Shown: positions 10,222 to 19,407, counted from the stretch's first letter. The stretch is DNA of 64,000 nucleotides from Thermovenabulum gondwanense (GCF_001601575.1 NZ_LOHZ01000036.1:1-64000), one strand, 5' to 3'. Program-made: numbers and translations. The notes: generated by a model from the letters alone, not told the origin.

Positions 10222-11939
10222 GGTTTTTTCAACTCCGTCAATAATTCTTTTAAACTTCTGGTATTTAAAACATCTTTTTTTTCAAGCCATGCCCTTCTTG
10301 CCACATAAATACCATTTATTATATCCTGTAGAGCCCCTTTTTCATGGGCATCGGTGTTTATAACCAGCTTTACTCCCTTTTCTTTTGCCCTTTTAGCGTA
10401 AACATCCACCAGGTCCAAACGGTCAGGAGTGGAGTTTATTTCCAGAGCGGTATTTGTTTCAAAGGCCTTTTCAATTATTTTGTCAAGGTCTAATTCATAA
10501 TTTTCTCTTTTGCCCAGCAACCTACCTGTGGGATGTCCTATTATTTTTACATAGGGATTTTCCATAGCCATTATTATTCTTCTCGTTAACTTATCCTTAT
10601 CTTGTTTAAATCCTGTATGAATAGAAGCCACCACGATGTCCAGTTCCTTTAATATTTCATCTCCAAAATCAAGTATTTCATCCGACAAAATATCTACTTC
10701 AATACCTGTTAAGATTACAAAATTTTTGTATTTAGCATTCAAATTTTTTATATGATATATCTGTCTTTTTAATCTTTCTTCGTTCAGTCCATTGGCAATT
10801 TTGAGTGATTTTGAATGATCTGTAATAGCGATGTATTCATAGCCAAGCTCCATTGCTTTTTGAGCCATTTCTTCAATGCTATCAATTCCATCACTCCAAT
10901 CGGAGTGCATATGAAGGTCACCTTTTATGTCTTCAACGTTAAGTGATTCGGGCAGCTCATTTTTTAAAGCTTTTTCCACCTCTCCCATGCCTTCTCTAAG
11001 TTCCGGAATAATATAAGGAAAGCCTAATTTCCGATAAATATCTATTTCGGAATCCGGATAGTATTTTTCTTTATTCATTAAAATATATTTTTCAGAAATT
11101 TTTAAATCCTTTAATTTGCCAAGCTCATCCAATTGTAAGAGGTGTTTTTCATTACCCGTATATACAAAAAGGGATGTAAAAAAGGATTTCTCTTCAACAA
11201 AAATAAACTCTAAGGTTATTCCTAAGTCAAGAAAAAGCTCTATCTTGTTTCCGTAGATTTCCTTAATATTTTTTATACGAGGAAATTTTAAAAGAACGGA
11301 AACGACTTCCTTTTTATCTTCCTCATTGCAGGAAATAATCGCCACAATTTTTTCAATCATTTCTACCCTTCGGCGCATGTCACCGGCAAATTCAATTTTC
11401 ACCTTTAAATTGGAAGATTTTATAAAATCCCGGATTTCTTCTGCAAGGTAAAGCGCCGTGGACAATAATATTTTCCCTTGATTTCCTTTAAGCATTGAAA
11501 TACCTTTGATAATCGCCTGTTCAGTTTTTACTCCGAAACCTTTTAGAACTCTTAATTTCTTTTCTTTTGCAGCTCTTTCCAGCTCTTCAAGAGTATCAAT
11601 TTTAAGTTCATCGTAAATTATTTTTATTTTTTTTGCTCCCAGCCCGGGTATCTTGAGCATTTCCAGCAAACCTTCGGGGATTTCCCGTTTAAGTTTTTCA
11701 TAATATTCACATGTACCCCTTGTTAATATTTCATTAATTTTTGCTTCAATAGCAGGACCTATCCCTTCGATTTCTTTGAGCGGATAGCCTCTCTCAACTA
11801 AATCTTTTAACTCAACTCCAAGGCTTGCTATAGATTCAGCTGCCTTTTTGTAAGCCTTTATTTTAAATGAGTTTTCTCCTTTTATTTCCAGCATTTCGGA
11901 AATTCTCATAAAAATACCCGCAATCTCAAAATTTTTCAT
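10218..11939 (-). CDS. polX: DNA polymerase/3'-5' exonuclease PolX
   Basis: A two-domain family-X DNA polymerase of about 573 residues used in base-excision repair and gap filling. The N-terminal half has the helix-hairpin-helix repeats (IEGIGPAIEAKI, IPGLGAKKIK, LKGFGVKTEQ) and a polymerase palm. In the palm, only ELFLDLG-type acidic residues are visible where family members have catalytic Asp. The C-terminal PHP domain starts at DLHMHSDWSDG (around residue 340) and carries the His/Asp metal ligands through NTDAHEKG. The start is the ATG at 11939 (MKNFEIAGIF), preceded by AGAGGTAGG. A longer reading from 11972 would overlap zapA and add a Lys/Arg-rich tail unlike the family. Confidence 0.9.
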   Translation of the reverse strand: MKNFEIAGIFMRISEMLEIKGENSFKIKAYKKAAESIASLGVELKDLVERGYPLKEIEGIGPAIEAKINEILTRGTCEYYEKLKREIPEGLLEMLKIPGLGAKKIKIIYDELKIDTLEELERAAKEKKLRVLKGFGVKTEQAIIKGISMLKGNQGKILLSTALYLAEEIRDFIKSSNLKVKIEFAGDMRRRVEMIEKIVAIISCNEEDKKEVVSVLLKFPRIKNIKEIYGNKIELFLDLGITLEFIFVEEKSFFTSLFVYTGNEKHLLQLDELGKLKDLKISEKYILMNKEKYYPDSEIDIYRKLGFPYIIPELREGMGEVEKALKNELPESLNVEDIKGDLHMHSDWSDGIDSIEEMAQKAMELGYEYIAITDHSKSLKIANGLNEERLKRQIYHIKNLNAKYKNFVILTGIEVDILSDEILDFGDEILKELDIVVASIHTGFKQDKDKLTRRIIMAMENPYVKIIGHPTGRLLGKRENYELDLDKIIEKAFETNTALEINSTPDRLDLVDVYAKRAKEKGVKLVINTDAHEKGALQDIINGIYVARRAWLEKKDVLNTRSLKELLTELKKP

Positions 11940-11943
11940 AATC

Positions 11944-12219
11944 CTACCTCTTATCTTTTTTTTCTTCATCAAATAATTTTAAGAATTCCTCATACTCTGC
12001 TTTCAAAGTAAAATATTCGTCAGCAATTTGTATTGCCGTAAGTACCGCTAAATCTACCCTCCCCAATTCTGGATGCAGCTTGGATATTAATCGGAATTTC
12101 TCGTCGACATAAGAAGCAACCTTTTTAATATATTCTTGAGAAGCTGAGCCTTTTAAAAAATAATCTTCTCCATTTATTTTTACCTTTACCCTGTTACTGT
12201 TTTCAGGTAATTTTCGCAT
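11944..12219 (-). CDS. zapA: Cell division protein ZapA
   Basis: A 91-residue protein with the ZapA fold: an N-terminal beta hairpin (VKVKINGEDYFLKG), the helix with IKKVASYVDEKF, then DLAVLTAIQIADEYF and a C-terminal coiled-coil helix. ZapA bundles FtsZ protofilaments at the division site. It lies between pheT and polX, the usual place in Firmicutes (pheT-zapA-polX-mutS2), which supports the call. The stop codon is 4 nt before the polX start. Confidence 0.9.
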   Translation of the reverse strand: MRKLPENSNRVKVKINGEDYFLKGSASQEYIKKVASYVDEKFRLISKLHPELGRVDLAVLTAIQIADEYFTLKAEYEEFLKLFDEEKKDKR

Positions 12220-12233
12220 TATTTTCCCTCCGC

Positions 12234-14636
12234 TCAGCTTTCTCTTAATTTTCCTGAGAATTTTTCTTCTACAGCTTTTATTATTTTATCCTGGATTTCG
12301 TTTATCTCTTCATCTCTTAAAGTTCTTTCATAAGAACGGAATAAAAGTGAAAAGGCTACGCTCTTTTTCCCTTCCGGAATTTTTTCTCCTCTGTATATGT
12401 CGAAAATTTCAATATTCTCGAGTAAAGGACCTGCAGTTTCCTTTATCAATTCAATCACATCGGCCACTTCTATATTTTCATCCAGGACAAAGGCTAAATC
12501 TCTGTCAGCCGGGGGAAATTTAGGAAGTGGTGTATACCTTATTACCTCATCGGATTTTTCTACTAAAAGATCAAAATCCAATTCTGCCACATAAATTCTT
12601 TTACCCTCCAGCTCGTAGTTTTCAGCTACGTCCGGATGTATTTCCCCTGCAACGCCCAGAAGATAATCGTTTAAATATATTTCAGCGCATCTCCCCGGAT
12701 GCAAAGCATAATATCCAGCCCTCTTAAACTTTACTTGTCTTATCCTCAAAGCAGCCAGAAGGGTTTCTATAACTTTCTTTATTTCGTAAAAATCTATATT
12801 GCTACCAAACATGCCGAGGATAAGCCTCGTCTTTTCCTCGGGTAGTTCTTTCAAAGGTAAGGATTCTGTATGGTATGTTTTGCCAATCTCATAGATCTTT
12901 ACCTCTTCCGCCTTTTGATTAATGTTAAATTTTACTACATCAATAATACCCGGTAATAAAGTCGTCCTTAAAACACTCATTTCCTCCGATAAAGGATTAA
13001 TTATTGAAATCACCTTTCTATGCGGATGTCCTTCCGGAACCCTTATCATGTCTAATTTTCTGGGGTTAATTATAGAATAATTGTATACTTCTGAAAAACC
13101 ATTATTTATAAGTAATTCTTCTACTCTTGACTTTATCCTGTGGACCTTTTTCGTTTTTCCGACTGTAGAAATTTCAGAAGGTAAACTCGAAGGAATATTA
13201 TCGTATCCATAAATTCTTGCTATTTCCTCAGCTAAATCTGCAATACAGGTAATATCCCTCCTGTAAGAAGGAGGTATAACATATAGCTCTCCATTTTCTC
13301 CTCCGACTTCAAAATTCAGTTTCTTTAGTATTTCGGCCATTTTATCAAGGGAAATATTTGTTCCCAGCAACCGGTTTATCTTTTTATGGTCCAATTTAAG
13401 ACGTACTTTTTCCTGAATAACCGGGTATACATCAATATACCCTTTTGAAATCTTTCCTATCCCTAATTCTTCTATCAGCTGACAAGCTCTTTCACAAGCG
13501 AGCATTGCGATTTCCGGATCAAGTCCTTTTTCGAACCTCAAGGAAGCTTCTGTCCTCAGTCCTAAGGCGCGCCCTGTCCTCCTTATATTGGGACCATAAA
13601 ATACAGCCGATTCCAGCAAAACCGTTTTTGTATTTTCTTTAATCTCTGAATCTTCCCCTCCCATAATTCCTGCAATCGCAACCGGTCTTTCCTTATCTGC
13701 TATTACCAGCATTTCTTCATTTAATTCTCTTTGTTTTCCATCAAGAGTAGTAATTGTTTCTCCTTTAGAAGCCCTTCTTACAATTATTTCCTTACCCTTA
13801 ATTTTATCATAATCAAAGGCATGAAGGGGCTGGCCCAGCTCAAGCATTACATAATTGGTTACATCCACAATATTATTGATCGGTCTTACACCGCAAGCTT
13901 GAAGCCTTCTTTGCATCCATAAAGGCGATGGACCTATTTTGATATCCTCTATAACTCTCGCTATGTACCTAAAACACAAATCCGTGTCTTTTATAGAAAC
14001 TTGAATTTTCTTATTTATTTCTTCCTTACCTTCTTCTTTTAATTTAATGGAAGGATATTGCAACTTATAATCGTAAAAAGCGGCAATTTCTCTGGTTAAT
14101 CCTAATATGCTAAAACAATCTGCCCTGTTTGGTGTTAATTCAAATTCTATTACGCTATCTTCAAGGGGAAAATAAGCTTTAAAATCATCTCCTACCGGAG
14201 CATCCGCAGGAAGAATAAGTAAACCTTCACGCATTTCCTGAGGAAGACCATGATCGTCTAAACCGATTTCTTCAGCCGAGCATATCATTCCCTCCGAAAT
14301 TACTCCCATAAAATCTTTTTTGACTATTTCCTTCCCACCGGCAAGCACCGCTCCTTCTACAGCTACAACCACCTTGTCTTTTTCTTTTACATTTTGAGCA
14401 GCAGTTATAATTGTCAAGATCTTTTCCTTTATATCTACACTAACTACCCTCAAATTTTGTGCATTAGGATGTTTTTTTATTTCTAAAACCTGACCTATGA
14501 CAATACCTTTGATTTCTCTACCTAAGTGTTCCACCGATGCGGCGTTAAATCCAACCATCGTCAGGTTTTTTGCTATAGCCTCAGCCTCATCCGATATATT
14601 TATAAAATCTTTTGCCCAGTTTATTGAAAAGAGCAT
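12234..14636 (-). CDS. pheT: Phenylalanyl-tRNA synthetase beta subunit
   Basis: An 800-residue PheRS beta chain that forms an alpha2-beta2 enzyme with PheS. It has an N-terminal EMAP-type tRNA-binding domain (about 40-150), the B3/B4 editing domain (about 210-380, with LGLRTEASLRFEKGLD), a B5 domain (about 400-470), a catalytic-like core and a C-terminal anticodon-binding FDX-ACB domain (about 705-800, starting TPLPKFPPADRDLAF). It starts at ATG with AAGGAGGTAATATA upstream and follows pheS by 12 nt. The length is normal and no defect is visible. Confidence 0.96.
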   Translation of the reverse strand: MLFSINWAKDFINISDEAEAIAKNLTMVGFNAASVEHLGREIKGIVIGQVLEIKKHPNAQNLRVVSVDIKEKILTIITAAQNVKEKDKVVVAVEGAVLAGGKEIVKKDFMGVISEGMICSAEEIGLDDHGLPQEMREGLLILPADAPVGDDFKAYFPLEDSVIEFELTPNRADCFSILGLTREIAAFYDYKLQYPSIKLKEEGKEEINKKIQVSIKDTDLCFRYIARVIEDIKIGPSPLWMQRRLQACGVRPINNIVDVTNYVMLELGQPLHAFDYDKIKGKEIIVRRASKGETITTLDGKQRELNEEMLVIADKERPVAIAGIMGGEDSEIKENTKTVLLESAVFYGPNIRRTGRALGLRTEASLRFEKGLDPEIAMLACERACQLIEELGIGKISKGYIDVYPVIQEKVRLKLDHKKINRLLGTNISLDKMAEILKKLNFEVGGENGELYVIPPSYRRDITCIADLAEEIARIYGYDNIPSSLPSEISTVGKTKKVHRIKSRVEELLINNGFSEVYNYSIINPRKLDMIRVPEGHPHRKVISIINPLSEEMSVLRTTLLPGIIDVVKFNINQKAEEVKIYEIGKTYHTESLPLKELPEEKTRLILGMFGSNIDFYEIKKVIETLLAALRIRQVKFKRAGYYALHPGRCAEIYLNDYLLGVAGEIHPDVAENYELEGKRIYVAELDFDLLVEKSDEVIRYTPLPKFPPADRDLAFVLDENIEVADVIELIKETAGPLLENIEIFDIYRGEKIPEGKKSVAFSLLFRSYERTLRDEEINEIQDKIIKAVEEKFSGKLRES

Positions 14637-14648
14637 TATATTACCTCC

Positions 14649-15665
14649 TTAAAATTGTGATAAGAACCTTAAATCATTTTCAAACAACAATCTCATATCA
14701 TCTATATTGTACTTTAATAAAGCAATACGCTCCAATCCCATCCCAAAAGCAAATCCCGAAACTTTTTCCGGGTCGTATCCTCCATTTTTGATAACATTAG
14801 GATGCACCATTCCGCAACCCAGTATTTCAATCCAGCCCGTGTAAGAACACAAACGGCATCCTATACCATTACAGGAAATACAGGATATATCCATTTCCGC
14901 ACTGGGCTCCGTAAAAGGGAAAAAACTCGGCCTGAATCTGGTTTTTCTTTCTTCACCGAAAATAGCTTTAGCAAAGGCCGTCAATGTACCTTTCAAATCA
15001 GCCATGGTTACGCTTTCTCCTACTACCAAACCTTCTACCTGGTGAAAAACCGGCGAATGAGTAGCATCCACCGCATCGGATCGGTATACTCTTCCCGGTA
15101 CTATTACCTTAATAGGGGGTTTTGATTTTTCCATCGTCCTTATTTGTACAGGAGAAGTATGTGTTCTTAAAAGAATATCTTCGGTTATGTAAAAAGTGTC
15201 CTGAAGATCCCTTGCGGGGTGATCCTTTGGAATATTTAATGCTTCAAAGTTGTAATAATCCCATTCTACTTCTGGGCCCTCCACTACCTCATATCCAAGA
15301 CCGTAGAAAAAGTTTATTACTTCATTCAAAACGATTGTAAGGGGGTGTCGATGACCTAAAATTACTTTTGTAGGTACGGTTACATCAATTTTTTCCTTTT
15401 CAATCTTTTCCTTTTTTATCTGTTCTTTTATTGTTTTAATTTTTTCTTCTATAGCAAATTCCATTTCCTCTTTAATCCTATTTACCAGTTGTCCTATTAC
15501 CGGTCTTTCTACCGGAGGCAGTTCCCCCATTTTTTTCATCAAAGCGGTTAATTTACCTTTTTTCCCTAAAAATTTAACCCTTAAGCTATTAATCTCTGTA
15601 AGATCATCAATACTTCCTAAAAGCTCATCCAATTCACTTTTTAATGCAATTAATTCTTCCTTCAC
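14649..15665 (-). CDS. pheS: Phenylalanyl-tRNA synthetase alpha subunit
   Basis: A 338-residue class II synthetase catalytic subunit. It has the N-terminal coiled-coil tRNA-binding segment (about 1-90), motif 1 around [10 protein letters not shown], motif 2 within [23 protein letters not shown], and motif 3 [16 protein letters not shown] close to the C-terminus. The start is a GTG at 15665 with a strong AAAGGAGGT site 7 nt upstream. It is the first large gene of the pheST-zapA-polX-U32-mutS2-DUF523 operon. A hairpin with a T run lies directly upstream, so part of its expression depends on read-through from the promoter at 15893. Confidence 0.96.
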   Translation of the reverse strand: MKEELIALKSELDELLGSIDDLTEINSLRVKFLGKKGKLTALMKKMGELPPVERPVIGQLVNRIKEEMEFAIEEKIKTIKEQIKKEKIEKEKIDVTVPTKVILGHRHPLTIVLNEVINFFYGLGYEVVEGPEVEWDYYNFEALNIPKDHPARDLQDTFYITEDILLRTHTSPVQIRTMEKSKPPIKVIVPGRVYRSDAVDATHSPVFHQVEGLVVGESVTMADLKGTLTAFAKAIFGEERKTRFRPSFFPFTEPSAEMDISCISCNGIGCRLCSYTGWIEILGCGMVHPNVIKNGGYDPEKVSGFAFGMGLERIALLKYNIDDMRLLFENDLRFLSQF

Positions 15666-15691
15666 CTTAAATACCTCCTTTTAGTAAAAAA

Positions 15692-15717
15692 GCTTTCGCC
15701 CCGTAAGGGACGAAAGC
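15692..15717 (-). terminator. Hairpin terminator or attenuator ahead of pheS
   Basis: On the minus strand GCTTTCGTCCC pairs with GGGGCGAAAGC around a TTAC loop and is followed by TTTTTT. It lies between the 35-codon yqzL-like gene and the pheS ribosome binding site. I see no T-box core (GGTGGNACC) in this leader, so if it regulates pheST it does so by another route or by partial read-through. Confidence 0.75.
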
Positions 15718-15754
15718 AACTTACGCCTCCGTATTTCGTCATCCCGGGGAAACT

Positions 15755-15862
15755 TTATTTCAGCTTCCCATACTGTCCCAAGGCTAATTCTTTATATATT
15801 AGATAGGCTGTAATTGAACCCGTTATCTCAAATAACTTCCAAAAAAATTCAGCGGCGAGCAT
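15755..15862 (-). CDS. YqzL-like small protein (35 residues)
   Basis: A short ORF reads MLAAEFFWKLFEITGSITAY and ends in GQYGKLK. The EFFWKLFE-TG-I-AYL-YKEL pattern matches the small YqzL family of Firmicutes, whose function is unknown. It starts at ATG 15862 with AGGAAAGGG 8-12 nt upstream and ends at TAA 15755-15757. A consensus promoter lies 31 nt upstream and a terminator hairpin follows, so it is a properly framed transcription unit and also the leader of pheST. In homologues YqzL is a separate small gene near DNA-repair or translation genes. That comparison is from memory. Confidence 0.7.
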   Translation of the reverse strand: MLAAEFFWKLFEITGSITAYLIYKELALGQYGKLK

Positions 15863-15892
15863 ATTTCACGCCCTTTCCTGTCATTTGCAACT

Positions 15893-15921
15893 ATTATAGC
15901 ACAGAAAACGTTTATTTACAA
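15893..15921 (-). promoter_or_regulatory. Sigma-A promoter of the yqzL-pheST operon
   Basis: Minus-strand TTGTAA (15916-15921) and TATAAT (15893-15898) are separated by 17 nt. The -35 box overlaps the last codons of the upstream rRNA methyltransferase gene. Confidence 0.75.
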
Positions 15922-16730
15922 GGAGATAGGATTTTTCTTTGTCTCACCGCCTCAAAAATTATTATGCTTGCAGCTACAGCCACATTTAATGAATCTGTGC
16001 GCGTACTTATAGGAATTTTTATAAGCTCATCGGAAATTTCTACGACCTTTTCAGAAACACCTCTTGATTCATTGCCCAGAACCAGCACAAAGGGAACCGT
16101 AAAATCTAAATCAAAGTAAATTCTTTTAGCTCTAATATCTGCGGTAAATAATTTTATGCCCTTTTTTTTAAACTCCCGGAGAGTTTTTGTAAAATCCTCC
16201 ACTTCGGAAATTTCCATGTGAAATATAGAGCCCATCGTGGAACGCACCGTTTTAGGATTATATAAATCTGCACATCCATTGCTTAAGATTACAGCTTTTA
16301 CTTCTGCCGCATCAGCTGTTCTCACTATAGTTCCCACATTACCTGGATCTCTGACATCCTCTAAAGCAATAAACATGGGGGAAGGATTTAAAACATCTTC
16401 CTTTATTAAATTTAAAGGTTCAATATCTCTTTTTCTTATTAGCGCTATTACTCCCTGAGGAGACTCGGTAGATGAAATATTTTTAAAATCTTCATCCGAC
16501 AAGCGATATACTCTTATCCCTTTTTTATTCATTTCCTTCAAAAAATCATTTTTTGATCGAACAAAACTTTCCGAAACCGCAATAAACTCTATTCTATAAT
16601 CGGAATTAACCGCTTCCTTTACACATTTAATACCCTCTGCAACAAATATACCGTGCCTTTCTCTGTAACTTTTCATATTTGAAGCAGAAATTATTTTATT
16701 TTTTAAACCTTTACTTAAATTCTCGTACAT
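15912..16730 (-). CDS. SpoU/TrmH-family RNA 2'-O-ribose methyltransferase
   Basis: A 272-residue SAM-dependent SPOUT methyltransferase acting on tRNA or 23S rRNA. It has an N-terminal substrate-binding domain (about 1-100) and a knotted catalytic domain with the three SpoU motifs: NVGTIVRTADA, LVLGNESRGVS, and IPISTRTDSLNVAVAASI near the C-terminus. It is of the type often found next to pheS in Firmicutes (YsgA-like). The exact nucleotide target cannot be told from sequence. It follows ktrA by 19 nt and probably shares its transcript. Confidence 0.88.
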   Translation of the reverse strand: MYENLSKGLKNKIISASNMKSYRERHGIFVAEGIKCVKEAVNSDYRIEFIAVSESFVRSKNDFLKEMNKKGIRVYRLSDEDFKNISSTESPQGVIALIRKRDIEPLNLIKEDVLNPSPMFIALEDVRDPGNVGTIVRTADAAEVKAVILSNGCADLYNPKTVRSTMGSIFHMEISEVEDFTKTLREFKKKGIKLFTADIRAKRIYFDLDFTVPFVLVLGNESRGVSEKVVEISDELIKIPISTRTDSLNVAVAASIIIFEAVRQRKILSPCK

Positions 16731-16749
16731 AGTTTTCTCCCGGAATCTT

Positions 16750-17400
16750 TTAAATTGATTTTTCTATTTTTTCTATATCCTTATTTTTACCCACAACCAC
16801 CAGAATATCCTTTTCCAGGATTATATCGTCAGCTCCAGGAGCTACAATTATATCATCATTTCTTTTTATTGCCATTACATTCAATCCATATTTAACCCTC
16901 ATATCAAGGTTTCTCAAGGTTTTGTTATACCATTCGGGTAATGCCTCAATTTCTACAATAGAAAAATCCGGTGAAAGCTCGATGTAGTCCAAAATATTGG
17001 AAGAAACTAAATTGTGGGCCACCCGAATTCCCATATCCCTTTCAGGGAATACCACTCGGTCCGCGCCTATTTTATATAGTACTTTACCATGAAGTTCATT
17101 ATTTGCTTTGGCCACCACATACTTGAGTCCCAATTCTTTTAGTATCAACGTTACGAGAATGCTTGATTGAATATCGTTGCCTATGCTTACAATCCCCACA
17201 TCAAAGTTCCTAATCCCCAGTGCTTTCATCGTATTTTCATCAGTGGCATCAGCTTGAACCGCATGGGTAATAGAATCGGCCATTGATTGAACAATTTCTT
17301 CGCTGCTATCAATTCCTAAAACATCATACCCTAACTTGTATAAAGTTTTTGCTACGCTGGATCCAAAACGTCCCAGCCCTATTACTACAAATTGTTTCAT
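16750..17400 (-). CDS. ktrA: Potassium uptake regulatory subunit KtrA/TrkA (RCK protein)
   Basis: A 216-residue cytoplasmic gating subunit of a Ktr potassium transporter. The N-terminal RCK domain (about 1-130) begins VIGLGRFGSSVAKTLYKLG, a GxGxxG nucleotide-binding loop, with Asp at the end of the second strand. The C-terminal RCK-C domain (about 135-216) ends in the DILVVVGKNKDIEKIE element. It binds ATP/ADP or NAD(H) and probably c-di-AMP in the C-terminal domain, as known for Firmicute homologues. It follows ktrB by 29 nt, the usual KtrB-KtrA pairing. Confidence 0.92.
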   Translation of the reverse strand: MKQFVVIGLGRFGSSVAKTLYKLGYDVLGIDSSEEIVQSMADSITHAVQADATDENTMKALGIRNFDVGIVSIGNDIQSSILVTLILKELGLKYVVAKANNELHGKVLYKIGADRVVFPERDMGIRVAHNLVSSNILDYIELSPDFSIVEIEALPEWYNKTLRNLDMRVKYGLNVMAIKRNDDIIVAPGADDIILEKDILVVVGKNKDIEKIEKSI

Positions 17401-17429
17401 AAAAATCCTCCCTATGGGATTACATTGTA

Positions 17430-18773
17430 TTATCCTACCAGTATCCTGTCTTCAGGAAATTTATATAATGCAGTTTTTTTAGAACTTGCCAGAGCCATAG
17501 CAATGGTAAGTGGTCCAACCCTTCCAGTAAACATAAGGATTATTATCAATAATTTGCCCGCACTTGAAAGCTTAGGGGTTAAACCAAGAGAAAGTCCTAC
17601 CGTCCCAAACGCCGAAGTAGCCTCATATACTATTGTTAGCAGATCTTCTCCTTTTTCAGTAATTGTAAGCAAAAATGTAATACTAAAAATCAACAAAAAG
17701 GAAATTACGACAATAACTATTGCCCTGTAAACATTTTCTATGGAGATTCTCCTGTTATATATTTCTACCTCTTCTTTGTTTACAACAACGGTATAAATTA
17801 GAAGAATCACAATAAAAAAAGTTGAAGTTTTTACACCGCCACCCGTTGAGCCGGGTGATGCTCCGATAAACATTAAAAAAATCGTAAAAAGCTTAGCCGG
17901 TAAAGTCATGTCCGATAAACTTATAGTGTTAAAACCAGCGGTTCTAGGTGTTACCGATTGAAAAGCTGCGGCTAAAATTTTCCCTCCTAAGGGCAGTTGT
18001 CCTAAGGTTCTCGGATTAGAATATTCCAGAAGCAAGAATATAAAAAAGGCCGTTAATAAAAGGATAGCAGTCATCGTAATTACTATTTTTGAATGAAGGC
18101 TCAGCTTGTAAAAATCCCTTACGGAAAATATTTCATGGATTACGCTGAATCCCAAGCCTCCTATAACTATCAGGCTCATAACTACTATATTGATTAGTGG
18201 ATCCAGCACGAAAGGTGTAAAACTCCTGAAATCTCCTATCAAATCAAATCCAGCATTATTAAATGCAGAAACCGCATGGAAAATTCCATAGTAAATTCCT
18301 TTTAAAAGACCGTACATTTGTATAAACCTGATGGATAACAAAGCCGCACCGCATAATTCAAAAAATATCGCTGTTGTTATAACGTATTTTGCCAGTTTGA
18401 CTACCCCTGAAATATGCATTTGATTTAGGGCTTCCTGTATAACAAGTCTTTCCCTTAACGTAATCCTTTTACCCAGAATAAAAAATATTAAAGTAGCCAT
18501 TGTCATGAATCCGAGCCCACCGGTCTGAATTAAAATGAGGATGACTAACTGCCCAAAAAGGCTATAAGTGGTATAAGTATCAACCACCACAAGACCGGTC
18601 ACACATACGGCAGAAGTTGCCGTAAAAAAAGCGTTTAAAATACCCACGCTTTCCCCGCTCTTTGCCGCAAAAGGCAGGGAAAGCAAAATGGTGCCAATTA
18701 GTATAACTGCTGCAAATCCCAGTACCAAAATCTGGGCAGGTTTTAATCTTATTTTTTGCGAAAGTACTAAAAT
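17430..18773 (-). CDS. ktrB: Potassium uptake transmembrane subunit KtrB/TrkH
   Basis: An integral membrane K+ translocating subunit with four P-loop repeats. Filter-like segments are TATSAVCVTGLVVV, HAVSAFNNAGFDL, QSVTPRTAGFN and EATSAFGTVGLSLG, each with the key Gly. No in-frame ATG or GTG lies near the expected N-terminus. The first TTG (18728) would cut off family-like residues RLKPAQI and lacks a binding site. GGGAGG at 18783-18788 is 9 nt before an in-frame ATT at 18773, which I take as a likely non-standard start adding 15 residues. This is an inference; the safe minimum is 17430-18728. The gene follows the rplT terminator directly. Confidence 0.9.
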   Translation of the reverse strand: MLVLSQKIRLKPAQILVLGFAAVILIGTILLSLPFAAKSGESVGILNAFFTATSAVCVTGLVVVDTYTTYSLFGQLVILILIQTGGLGFMTMATLIFFILGKRITLRERLVIQEALNQMHISGVVKLAKYVITTAIFFELCGAALLSIRFIQMYGLLKGIYYGIFHAVSAFNNAGFDLIGDFRSFTPFVLDPLINIVVMSLIVIGGLGFSVIHEIFSVRDFYKLSLHSKIVITMTAILLLTAFFIFLLLEYSNPRTLGQLPLGGKILAAAFQSVTPRTAGFNTISLSDMTLPAKLFTIFLMFIGASPGSTGGGVKTSTFFIVILLIYTVVVNKEEVEIYNRRISIENVYRAIVIVVISFLLIFSITFLLTITEKGEDLLTIVYEATSAFGTVGLSLGLTPKLSSAGKLLIIILMFTGRVGPLTIAMALASSKKTALYKFPEDRILVG

Positions 18774-18800
18774 TTTTAATCGCCTCCCAAAAAGGAGAAA

Positions 18801-18821
18801 AAGCGACTCTAAAAGCCGCTT
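18801..18821 (-). terminator. Terminator of the infC-rpmI-rplT operon
   Basis: On the minus strand AAGCGGCT pairs with AGTCGCTT (one G-T) around a 5-nt loop, followed by TTTTTC. It begins at the rplT stop. The ktrB ribosome binding site lies 13 nt further on, and no promoter is seen in between, so ktrBA may depend on read-through. Confidence 0.7.
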
Positions 18822-19178
18822 TTATTTTAGATTTGCTTTTGCTATTTCTACCAGCTGAGTAAATCCTTTATGATCATTTACGGCCATTTCGGCCAGTATC
18901 TTTCTATTAATTTGAATTCCAGCCTTTTTTAATCCATTTATGAATTTGCTGTAGGATAATCCATTTGTCCTGGCAGCCGCATTAATTCTGGTAATCCACA
19001 GCTTTCTGAAGTCCCTCTTCTTTAGTTTCCTACCTATATAAGAATACATAAGGGACTTCATGACAGCCTGGTTCGCAATTCTAAATCTCTTGCTTTTAGC
19101 TCCAAAATATCCCTTAGCCAGTTTTAGTATCTTTTTATGTCTTCTTCTTGCCGTTACACCTTTTTTAACCCTTGGCAT
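18822..19178 (-). CDS. rplT: 50S ribosomal protein L20
   Basis: A 118-residue ribosomal protein, very basic at the N-terminus ([20 protein letters not shown]) and with the conserved [17 protein letters not shown] and [18 protein letters not shown] blocks. L20 binds 23S rRNA early in assembly and also represses its own operon by binding the mRNA leader. The start is the ATG at 19178 (MPRVKKG). The upstream ATG at 19187 would add three residues not found in the family. It is the last gene of infC-rpmI-rplT. Confidence 0.97.
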   Translation of the reverse strand: MPRVKKGVTARRRHKKILKLAKGYFGAKSKRFRIANQAVMKSLMYSYIGRKLKKRDFRKLWITRINAAARTNGLSYSKFINGLKKAGIQINRKILAEMAVNDHKGFTQLVEIAKANLK

Positions 19179-19204
19179 TTTAATCACCTCAATGAATTAT
19201 TATT

Positions 19205-19402
19205 TTATTTATAGGGTATTAATTTCTTTACGCGTTTATAATCGGCACTGCTAACAAAAGCAGGCTTTCTGAGATTTCTCTTCCTTTTTTTGGACTTATG
19301 AGTAAGCAGATGGCTTTTGTAAGCTTTTGCTCTTTTAATCTTCCCCGATTTTGTCAAACTAAACCTCTTTGCAGCACCCCTATGAGTCTTAATTTTTGGC
19401 AT
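19205..19402 (-). CDS. rpmI: 50S ribosomal protein L35
   Basis: A 65-residue basic ribosomal protein with the family pattern [20 protein letters not shown] and the C-terminal [10 protein letters not shown]. The start is the ATG at 19402 (MPKIKTH), as in all homologues. The longer reading from 19411 adds MKP. It lies between infC and rplT, 6 nt after the infC stop, in the invariant infC-rpmI-rplT order. Confidence 0.97.
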   Translation of the reverse strand: MPKIKTHRGAAKRFSLTKSGKIKRAKAYKSHLLTHKSKKRKRNLRKPAFVSSADYKRVKKLIPYK

Positions 19403-19407
19403 TGGTT

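Noticed and set aside
15666-15754. T-box leader for pheST
   Set aside because: The T-box core GGTGGNACC is missing and the segment codes for a YqzL-like protein followed by a plain hairpin.
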